Shown piece after piece: positions 22,428-27,751 of a stretch of DNA of 27,751 bases. The translations under genes were made by a program, and so were the position numbers. Numbering within the stretch: the first letter of the stretch is position 1; every line of letters begins with the position of its first letter. Source of the DNA: an uncultured Nocardioides sp. (GTDB taxonomy: Bacteria > Actinomycetota > Actinomycetes > Propionibacteriales > Nocardioidaceae); NCBI RefSeq assembly GCF_946885725.1, contig NZ_CAMPGZ010000023.1, forward strand, positions 1 to 27,751. Reading direction: 5' to 3'. The notes beneath the pieces were generated by a model. That model saw only the letters and a list, made by a program, of their open reading frames with translations. It did no database searches and was not told the DNA's origin.

Positions 22428-23540
22428 ATGGCTGAGCGAGTGTTCTTCCACATCGGGCTGCCCAAGACGGGTACGACGTACCTCCAGACGATCCTCTGGA
22501 AGAACCGCGACGAGCTTCGCCGACAGGGCGTTCTGCTGCCCGGCTTCGGCCCGCGCCAGCACCTGTGGGCCAGCGGAGTCGTCCGCGAGGAGCCCGACCT
22601 CACGAAGCGGCACCCCGAGGCCCCGAAGGCGTGGGACGTGCTCGTCGGCGAGATCAACGCCTGGGACCGTACGGCGGTCGTCAGCCACGAGTTCTTCTCC
22701 GCCGCCTCGGCCGCGCAGGCCGAGCGCGCGATCGCCGCGCTCGACGGGGCCGAGGTGCACGTCGTGCTCACCGCCCGCGACACGCTCAGCCTGGTCACCG
22801 CGCGTTGGCAGGAGTTCGTCAAGAACGGCTCGACCGTGCCGATCGACGAGTATCCCGTCAGCGAGGAGACCAACCCGCACGACGCGTGGGACTGGGGCTC
22901 GCTCGACGTCGCCGACGTGCTGCGCCGGTGGAGCACTGTCGTACCGCCCCAGCGCGTGCACGTGCTGACCCTGCCCAAGCCGACCGAGCCCCGCGAGACG
23001 CTCTGGCTGCGGTTCGCCGACCTGCTCGGCATCGACGCGTCCCGGTGCGACGCTTCCGGGTCGGAGGCCAACGAGTCGCTCGGTGTGGTCGAGGTCGAGC
23101 TGCTGCGGCGCGTCAACGCCGACCTCACCGGCTTCACCAAGCCGCTCGACCGCGGCGTCTGGATCCGCGGCTACCTCGCCCAGGGCAAGCTCGTGCCGCG
23201 CAAGGGCGAGAAGTTCTGGCCGTCCCCGGAGCGCGTCGCCGAGCTCCGCGACCGCGGCGACCGGGCCGTCGACGAGATCGCCGCGCGCGGCTACGACGTG
23301 ATCGGCGACCTCGAGGACCTGCGCACGCCGGCCGACGTACCCGAGCGGCGGCACCCGTCCTCGGTCACCGACGCCGAGCTCGTCGACGCCGCCTCGGCCA
23401 CGATCGCCGCGATGTTGACCGACGTCCGGAAGCTGACCCACGAGCGCGACCGGGCCCGACGGGAGAGCGCCCCAGAGCCTCTTGTGAAAAAGGCCGCACG
23501 GCGTGTACGCCGGTTGTGGCGCCGACCACAGACCCGCTGA
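22428..23540 (+). CDS. PAPS-dependent sulfotransferase family protein
   Basis: 370 residues. The 5'-phosphosulfate loop is IGLPKTGTTYLQ at residues 9-20, and the 3'-phosphate segment is TARDTLSLVTARWQE with Arg117 and Ser121. The middle (VSHEFFSAASAAQAERAIAA) is typical of bacterial membrane-peripheral sulfotransferases. A basic C-terminal tail (KKAARRVRRLWRRPQTR) could bind the membrane or anionic glycans. Sulfotransferases move sulfate from PAPS to hydroxyl or amino groups of carbohydrates or lipids. Located 11 bases after the coiled-coil gene with AGGCGG seven bases before ATG, in one transcript with the LicD fusion, it probably sulfates the same surface molecule. The substrate is not known, and no PAPS synthesis genes are in the window. 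Confidence 0.87.
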   Translation: MAERVFFHIGLPKTGTTYLQTILWKNRDELRRQGVLLPGFGPRQHLWASGVVREEPDLTKRHPEAPKAWDVLVGEINAWDRTAVVSHEFFSAASAAQAERAIAALDGAEVHVVLTARDTLSLVTARWQEFVKNGSTVPIDEYPVSEETNPHDAWDWGSLDVADVLRRWSTVVPPQRVHVLTLPKPTEPRETLWLRFADLLGIDASRCDASGSEANESLGVVEVELLRRVNADLTGFTKPLDRGVWIRGYLAQGKLVPRKGEKFWPSPERVAELRDRGDRAVDEIAARGYDVIGDLEDLRTPADVPERRHPSSVTDAELVDAASATIAAMLTDVRKLTHERDRARRESAPEPLVKKAARRVRRLWRRPQTR

Positions 23541-23576
23541 CGCACGGGAGGCCATACTCCCGGGTAACCCGACGCC

Positions 23577-23601
23577 GTGGTCTCGACGAGCTCGACCACC
23601 C
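23577..23601. repeat. REP-like unit, copy 2
   Basis: The unit at 23581-23601 (TCTCGACGAGCTCGACCACC and one more C) is in the inverted orientation, differing at two positions from 24871-24891. GTGGTC and GACCAC at its ends (23577-23599) form a local hairpin. It lies in the leader of the acyl-CoA dehydrogenase gene, 36 bases before the ATG. Confidence 0.65.
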
Positions 23602-23636
23602 GGCGGGTCGCCGGGACTCCGAACGAGAGGACGAAC

Positions 23637-24827
23637 ATGGGCCGCCTGTGCCAGACCGAGGGTCTCACCGACATCCAGGAGGAGATCCTCAAGACCGTGC
23701 GGTCGTTCGTGGAGGAGAAGATCCTCCCGGTCGCGACCGAGCTGGAGCACAAGGACGAGTACCCCACCGAGATCGTCGAGGGGCTCAAGGAGCTCGGCCT
23801 GTTCGGGCTGACCATCCCCGAGGAGTACGGCGGGCTCGGGGAGTCGCTGCTGACCTACGCCCTGGTCGTGGAGGAGATCGCCCGCGGCTGGATGAGCGTC
23901 TCGGGCGTGATCAACACGCACTTCATCGTGGCCTACATGCTGATGCAGCACGGCACCGAGGAGCAGAAGCAGAAGTACCTGCCCAAGATGGCGACAGGTG
24001 AGGTGCGCGGCTCTTTCTCGATGTCCGAGCCGTCCCTCGGCTCCGACGTCTCCGCGATCAAGACCAAGGCCGTGAAGACAGACGACGGCTACGAGATCAC
24101 CGGCCAGAAGATGTGGCTGACCAACGGTGGCTCGGCCAACCTGGTGGCGCTGCTGGTGAAGACCGACGAGGGCGCCGACTCGGTGTACCGCAACATGACG
24201 ACGTTCCTGGTCGAGAAGGAGCCCGGCTTCGGCGAGACCGCGCAGGGCGTCACCGTGCCGGGCAAGATCGACAAGATGGGCTACAAGGGCGTCGACACCA
24301 CCGAGCTCATCCTCGACAAGCACAAGATCTCGGCCGACCAGCTCCTCGGCGGTGAGCCCGGCAAGGGCTTCTACCAGATGATGGACGGCGTCGAGGTAGG
24401 CCGCGTCAACGTCGCGGCCCGCGCGGTCGGCGTCGCCAACCGGGCGTTCGAGCTCGGCATCGCCTACGCCCAGCAGCGCGAGACGTTCGGCAAGCCGATC
24501 GCCCAGCACCAGGCGATCATGTTCAAGCTCGCGGAGATGGCCACCAAGATCGAGGCGGCCCACGCGATGATGGTCCGCGCCGCCCGCCTCAAGGACAAGG
24601 GCGAGCGCAACGACGTCGAGGCCGGGATGGCCAAGTACCTCGCCGCCGAGTTCTGCAACGAGGTCGTCGAGGCGTCGTTCCGGATCCACGGCGGCTACGG
24701 CTACTCCAAGGAGTACGAGATCGAGCGCCTCTACCGCGAGGCCGCGTTCCTGCTCATCGGCGAGGGGACGGCCGAGATCCAGAAGATGATCATCGGCCGC
24801 CGCCTGCTCGAGGACTACAAGGCTTGA
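23637..24827 (+). CDS. Acyl-CoA dehydrogenase (candidate methylsuccinyl-CoA dehydrogenase)
   Basis: 396 residues with the standard fold: an N-terminal helical part ending in GLTIPEEYGGLG, the FAD segment SMSEPSLGSDVS and MWLTNGG, and the C-terminal FRIHGGYGYSKEYEIERLYR. The catalytic base is Glu376 in IGEGTAEIQ. It closely resembles, from memory, the Streptomyces acyl-CoA dehydrogenase of the ethylmalonyl-CoA gene cluster, which acts on methylsuccinyl-CoA; the start GRLCQTEGLTDIQ also fits. General short-chain activity remains possible. GAGAGG lies six bases before the ATG. The gene follows a REP-like unit and is followed by a REP pair and a 20-base inverted repeat. Confidence 0.85.
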   Translation: MGRLCQTEGLTDIQEEILKTVRSFVEEKILPVATELEHKDEYPTEIVEGLKELGLFGLTIPEEYGGLGESLLTYALVVEEIARGWMSVSGVINTHFIVAYMLMQHGTEEQKQKYLPKMATGEVRGSFSMSEPSLGSDVSAIKTKAVKTDDGYEITGQKMWLTNGGSANLVALLVKTDEGADSVYRNMTTFLVEKEPGFGETAQGVTVPGKIDKMGYKGVDTTELILDKHKISADQLLGGEPGKGFYQMMDGVEVGRVNVAARAVGVANRAFELGIAYAQQRETFGKPIAQHQAIMFKLAEMATKIEAAHAMMVRAARLKDKGERNDVEAGMAKYLAAEFCNEVVEASFRIHGGYGYSKEYEIERLYREAAFLLIGEGTAEIQKMIIGRRLLEDYKA

Positions 24828-24831
24828 GCCA

Positions 24832-24891
24832 GGGTGATCGAGCCTGTCGAGAGAACGACTCGGTTGGTGGTCTCGACTGGCTCGACCACCC
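24832..24891. repeat. REP-like inverted pair (copies 3 and 4)
   Basis: The 21-base arms 24832-24852 and 24871-24891 are inverted with two mismatches and an 18-base loop. Each arm belongs to the same family as 10597-10617 and 23581-23601. It begins four bases after the acyl-CoA dehydrogenase stop and could act as a terminator or mRNA 3'-end stabiliser. Confidence 0.8.
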
Positions 24892-24902
24892 GGTGTGGCC
24901 GG

Positions 24903-24964
24903 ACAACGATTCGTCTGCGATCCGCCCGTGTGAAACACCCCGTAGATCGCAGACGAATCGTTGT
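24903..24964. repeat. Perfect 20-base inverted repeat
   Basis: ACAACGATTCGTCTGCGATC (24903-24922) is exactly inverted at 24945-24964, with a 22-base spacer holding a smaller GTGT/ACAC hairpin. It is less GC-rich than its surroundings. Intergenic; it ends 25 bases before the DUF2332 start. It may be a mobile REP-like element, a terminator or a protein-binding site. Confidence 0.85.
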
Positions 24965-24989
24965 TGTCACCCGGTGAGAGTCTGACCCT

Positions 24990-26048
24990 GTGCCGAACGT
25001 GGAGAAGCAGGTCGAGCTGTTCCGGACCCAGGCGCGGGCGTGCGCGGAGCTGGGGTCGCCGATGTACGCCGAGCTGCTGGAGCGGGCTGCGGACGACCTC
25101 GCCGCCGGCGGTGTCACCGCCGAGGTGATCGCCGGCCACGAGGACGACTCCGGGCCGTCCGCATTGGCGCTGCGGCTCGTCGGCAGCGTGCACCGGCTGG
25201 TGCTCGAGGGGCGGGCCGGCGAGCTGGCCGCCTACTACCCGTCGGTGGGCGGCACCTGGGAGCCGGATGCCGGCTGGGCGGCGTTCAGGGAGCTGCTCGC
25301 CGCGCAGCCCGACGCCGTGCGCGAGTGGCTGGACCGCCCGCCGCAGACCAACGAGGTCGGTCGTGCGGCCGCGCTCGTCGGCGGCCTGCTCCGGTTGGCG
25401 GAGACGCACCGGCTGCCGGTCCGGCTGTTCGAGATCGGCTCGTCGGGCGGGCTGATCCTGCTCGCCGACCGGTTCCGGTACGTCGATGCGAACGGCGCCG
25501 CGACGTACGGCGACCCGGACTCGCCGGTGGTGCTCGACCCCGCGTGGGAGGGCCGACCGCTCGAGCCGTGGCCCGACCTGGCGTTCGTCGAGCGCCTCGG
25601 CAGCGACGTCGGGCCGATCGACGCGACGAGCACGGAGGGCCGGCTCGCGCTCACCGCCTACGTCTGGCCGGACCAGCGTGCCCGGCTTGAACGGCTGCGC
25701 GGCGCGCTCGACCTCGCGCGACGCCACCCGGTGGTCGTGGAGCGCGTCGGGGCCGCGGACTTCATCGAGCGGCTCGAGGTCCGGCCGGGCACGGTCACCG
25801 TGCTCTGGCACTCCGTCATGTGGCAGTACCTGAGCAAGGACGAGCAGGCCCGAGCCCGCGCCGCGATCGACGCCGTCGGCGAGACCGCCACCGCCGAGGC
25901 GCCGTTCGCCCACCTGTTCCTCGAGCCGACCCGCCGTACTCCCGAGTCCGCGCACGAGTTCCTCGTCGTGCTGGAGACCTGTCCGGGCGGCGAGCGCATC
26001 ATCCTGGGCACCGCCGCGCCGCACGGCCTGCCCACGACGATGGAGTGA
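24990..26048 (+). CDS. DUF2332 domain-containing protein
   Basis: 352 residues, cytosolic, matching the actinobacterial DUF2332 family along its length. It includes WLDRPPQTNEVGRAAALVGG, LFEIGSSGGLILLADRFRY, and a C-terminal TVLWHSVMWQYLSKDEQ. The EIGSSGGLIL segment looks like a degenerate SAM-binding motif I, and the family has been seen as methyltransferase-like, but no activity is known. A GTG start with a poor -10 match (GAGTCT) six bases upstream; no ribosome site. It lies behind the 20-base inverted repeat and before DUF5302. Confidence 0.85.
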   Translation: MPNVEKQVELFRTQARACAELGSPMYAELLERAADDLAAGGVTAEVIAGHEDDSGPSALALRLVGSVHRLVLEGRAGELAAYYPSVGGTWEPDAGWAAFRELLAAQPDAVREWLDRPPQTNEVGRAAALVGGLLRLAETHRLPVRLFEIGSSGGLILLADRFRYVDANGAATYGDPDSPVVLDPAWEGRPLEPWPDLAFVERLGSDVGPIDATSTEGRLALTAYVWPDQRARLERLRGALDLARRHPVVVERVGAADFIERLEVRPGTVTVLWHSVMWQYLSKDEQARARAAIDAVGETATAEAPFAHLFLEPTRRTPESAHEFLVVLETCPGGERIILGTAAPHGLPTTME

Positions 26049-26153
26049 CACGCGGAAAGCACCCGGTGGAAAGCACTCGACCGGGTCACCGGCTCCGTGC
26101 CAGGGTTGAGGCAACCGAAGGATCGACCGCACGCACCCCGGAGGAGCATCCCC

Positions 26154-26336
26154 ATGGCTGAGCAGAACGGCAACGAGGACCTCAAGGCGAAGATGCGGGA
26201 GGCACTGCAGCGCAAGCAGGCGCACGACCATCCCGACGACTCCGCGGGCGCACGGTCCAAGGCGCACGGCCCCGAGGTGGCCGGCGGCGCGGCCCCGAAG
26301 GTGCACCGCCGCAAGGCAGGCGGCGGAGGCGCCTAA
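26154..26336 (+). CDS. DUF5302 domain-containing small protein
   Basis: 60 residues, highly charged. The start MAEQNGNEDLKAKMREALQR is followed by KQAHDHPDD and a basic, Gly-rich end (KVHRRKAGGGGA). This is the DUF5302 pattern of short actinobacterial proteins. Function unknown; the long helix and basic tail could bind nucleic acid, but that is speculation. GAGGAG lies seven bases before the ATG. A nine-base direct repeat sits in the 105-base region upstream. The stop TAA overlaps the convergent membrane protein stop. Confidence 0.88.
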   Translation: MAEQNGNEDLKAKMREALQRKQAHDHPDDSAGARSKAHGPEVAGGAAPKVHRRKAGGGGA

Positions 26337-27214
26337 GCCTTCCGTCCCGGCCGCAGCCGCGGCCGGTACAGGCGCACGGCGACCCCGGCGAACACCAGGC
26401 TCGCCACGGTCAGCAGCACGACCGTGGGCACCGACGCGTGGGGGTCGTCGCGCGCCAGCATGACGAGGGCCATCGCCGCGACCGACGGCGGCACGAGCGC
26501 GAACCAGCCGACGACGGCCAGCACGGCGCGCCGGCCCGTGGCGTCGCCGCGCCAGGACAGGACGGCGGCGATGACGGTCACCGGCACGACGACGCCGAGG
26601 TCGAGCAGGTAGATCGTCCAGAAGAACGTCCGTGACGCCTCGAACTCCTCGCCGATCGGCGCACCCTCGAACGCGCCGGTGACCGAGCCGGCGTAGCGCA
26701 GCAGCACGAACCCGGCATACGCCACCAGCAGCAGCGCGTGCAGTCGCGCGGTACGGCGGGGGACCGGCGGGCCGGCCGTACGGCCGGAGACCGTCCACGC
26801 CCACAGCGCCAGCCCGCCGGCGACGCTCGTCAGGAGCACGTGGAACAGCACGGTCAGCGAGTAGGTGGCGTACTCCGGGCCGAGCACGTACTGCACGAAC
26901 ATGTAGGCCGCGTAGCCGGCCGGCCCGACGACGACCAGCGGACCGGCGGGTCGGCCGCGCGCGATCAGCACGGCGCCGAGCAGCAGCGCCGGCACGACGA
27001 GCCCGACCGTGACGAGCTCCAGCCCGAGCAGCTGGTTGTCGAGCGTGCGGTCGAGGTCGTAGTCGAAGACGCCGAGCCCCAGCGGGCCGAGCAGTGTGTT
27101 GAGGGTCAGCAACGCGGCGAGCGCGACAGTCAGCTCCACCAGGCCGCGCGGAGCGGTCCGGGACTGGTCGGGTGGCCGCTCGTGCGTGGCGGCGGGCGTG
27201 GTTTCGGTGGTCAT
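26333..27214 (-). CDS. Eight-helix integral membrane protein, unknown function
   Basis: 293 residues. A hydrophilic N-terminal 30 residues precede about eight transmembrane helices (for example ELTVALAALLTLNTLLGPLG, VTVGLVVPALLLGAVLIA, VLAVVGWFALVPPSVAAMAL). I do not recognise a family or a catalytic motif. The ATG at 27214 has GGAGG eight bases upstream; the open frame continues upstream but with Pro/Gly-rich antisense-like sequence. It diverges from the MaoC gene across 176 bases. Confidence 0.78.
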   Translation of the reverse strand: MTTETTPAATHERPPDQSRTAPRGLVELTVALAALLTLNTLLGPLGLGVFDYDLDRTLDNQLLGLELVTVGLVVPALLLGAVLIARGRPAGPLVVVGPAGYAAYMFVQYVLGPEYATYSLTVLFHVLLTSVAGGLALWAWTVSGRTAGPPVPRRTARLHALLLVAYAGFVLLRYAGSVTGAFEGAPIGEEFEASRTFFWTIYLLDLGVVVPVTVIAAVLSWRGDATGRRAVLAVVGWFALVPPSVAAMALVMLARDDPHASVPTVVLLTVASLVFAGVAVRLYRPRLRPGRKA

Positions 27215-27345
27215 GGCTGCACCTCCGCCATCCCACGCTCGCGCCGCGAACGGCCCTGCGCACAGAGGCGGAGGTCCCGCGGGGCCCGGTCGACGCGTGA
27301 GGTTCCCCACGCCGCCGTGACCTCCCGGGCCCCCACCGCGTTCGG

Positions 27346-27351
27346 CAGGAT
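27346..27351 (+). promoter_or_regulatory. Candidate -10 for the MaoC gene
   Basis: CAGGAT lies 39 bases before the MaoC ATG. Unlike the leaderless genes, this one has a clear ribosome site (GAGGAGAG), so a short leader is expected. The upstream 27270-27325 holds an inverted repeat GGAGGTC/GACCTCC. Confidence 0.35.
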
Positions 27352-27390
27352 GACCCCAAAACCAGCTCGACCACGCGCGAGGAGAGCAGC

Positions 27391-27751
27391 ATGCAGTTCG
27401 GCCGGAGCTACGAGGAGTTCGAGGTCGGTGCGACGTACAAGCACTGGCCCGGCAAGACCGTCACCGAGTACGACGACCACCTGTTCTGCCTGCTCACCAT
27501 GAACCACCACCCGCTGCACATGGACGCGCACTACGCGGAGGAGACCACCCAGTTCGGCAAGAACGTCGTGGTGGGCAACTACGTGTACTCGATCCTGCTC
27601 GGCATGAGCGTGCCGGACATCAGCGGCAAGGCGATCGCGAACCTCGAGATCGAGTCGCTGCGTCACGTGGCGCCGACGTTCCACGGCGACACGCTGTACG
27701 GCGAGACCACCGTGCTCGACAAGTGGGAGTCGAAGTCGAAGGACGACCGCG
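27391..27751 (+). CDS. MaoC-family hydratase (candidate mesaconyl-CoA hydratase), 5' part
   Basis: The first 120 residues, cut by the window end. MQFGRSYEEFEVGATYKHWP, then GKTVTEYDDHLFCLLTMN and HHPLHMDAHYAEE, shows the hot-dog fold hydratase motif with the catalytic Asp (YDDHLF) and His (HHPLHMD). The later ANLEIESLRHVAPTFHGDTL is typical of the second strand set. From memory it is nearly identical to the MaoC protein of the Streptomyces ethylmalonyl-CoA cluster (mesaconyl-C1-CoA hydratase). It would convert mesaconyl-CoA to beta-methylmalyl-CoA, the substrate of the lyase at 19477. GAGGAGAG precedes the ATG by six bases. Confidence 0.87.
   Translation, partial: MQFGRSYEEFEVGATYKHWPGKTVTEYDDHLFCLLTMNHHPLHMDAHYAEETTQFGKNVVVGNYVYSILLGMSVPDISGKAIANLEIESLRHVAPTFHGDTLYGETTVLDKWESKSKDDR

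Noticed and set aside
20615..23540. Recent horizontal transfer of the LicD-sulfotransferase unit
   Set aside because: Its codon use and GC look the same as the neighbours by eye, with no integrase, tRNA or direct repeats at its borders. Older transfer cannot be excluded.
24832..24964. CRISPR-like array
   Set aside because: The repeats are inverted pairs of two different units, not direct repeats with regular spacers, and no cas gene is present.
27241..27330. Possible tRNA because of a GGTTCCCC-like stretch
   Set aside because: No cloverleaf can be drawn: no D-arm, anticodon stem or paired acceptor ends at the right spacing.
22413..27392. A nearly 5-kb open frame (1659 codons) on the minus strand
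   Set aside because: It runs antisense to clearly recognisable genes (sulfotransferase, acyl-CoA dehydrogenase, DUF2332). Its translation is Arg/Gly/Leu/Val/Asp-rich without known domains, and high GC suppresses stop codons in such frames.

Overview
The window is very GC-rich, densely coded chromosomal DNA from an actinobacterium, most likely a member of the Nocardioidaceae (Nocardioides-like). Support for this: the gene families (DUF3117, DUF5302, DUF2332, DivIVA-domain protein, DUF1003 with a soluble MgtE-type protein), the frequent GTG starts, and a gene order that, from memory, follows the Mycobacterium tuberculosis dapE-to-Rv1232c region (dapE, LOG protein, DivIVA-domain protein, DUF3117, O-methyltransferase, sigE, rseA, htrA, tatB, mrp, DUF1003, MgtE-N/CBS protein). 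I see no tRNA, rRNA, CRISPR array, insertion sequence or prophage, and no gene-free stretch over about 250 bases.

Layout. 1-2305: end of dapE, a LOG-family phosphoribohydrolase, a DivIVA-domain membrane protein, an SRPBCC protein and a small membrane protein, all on plus. 2302-3860 (minus): an L,D-transpeptidase-like secreted protein and an enoyl-CoA hydratase/isomerase. 4107-6394 (plus): DUF3117 with a very strong hairpin behind it, leucyl aminopeptidase, and a YdhR-like protein. 6381-7678 (minus): GNAT acetyltransferase and O-methyltransferase. 7891-10587 (plus): the extracytoplasmic stress module sigE-anti-sigma-htrA, with a candidate ECF-type promoter in front. 10710-14070 (minus): tatB, mrp, DUF1003 protein, soluble MgtE-N/CBS protein. 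14114-15553: PhzF-like protein converging on an unknown protein. 15607-19409 (plus): a protein with a Tat-type N-terminus, a large atypical multicopper oxidase and an EamA transporter.

19477-27751 carries three genes that look like ethylmalonyl-CoA pathway enzymes: a CitE/malyl-CoA-lyase-like CoA ester lyase, an acyl-CoA dehydrogenase (candidate methylsuccinyl-CoA dehydrogenase) and a MaoC hydratase (candidate mesaconyl-CoA hydratase, cut by the window edge). They are not adjacent. Between the first two lies a tight three-gene unit: a LicD nucleotidyltransferase-like/SAM-methyltransferase fusion, a small coiled-coil protein and a sulfotransferase. Between the second and third lie DUF2332, DUF5302 and an eight-helix membrane protein. 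The three-gene unit is my best candidate for an undescribed surface-glycan decoration system.

Two further patterns run through the window. At least nine genes have a -10-like hexamer (YAnnnT, e.g. CAGGAT, TAGGCT) ending exactly 6-7 bases before the start codon, which is the signature of leaderless transcripts. A dispersed 21-base REP-like unit occurs four times in intergenic DNA, and a separate 20-base perfect inverted repeat lies between the acyl-CoA dehydrogenase and DUF2332 genes.
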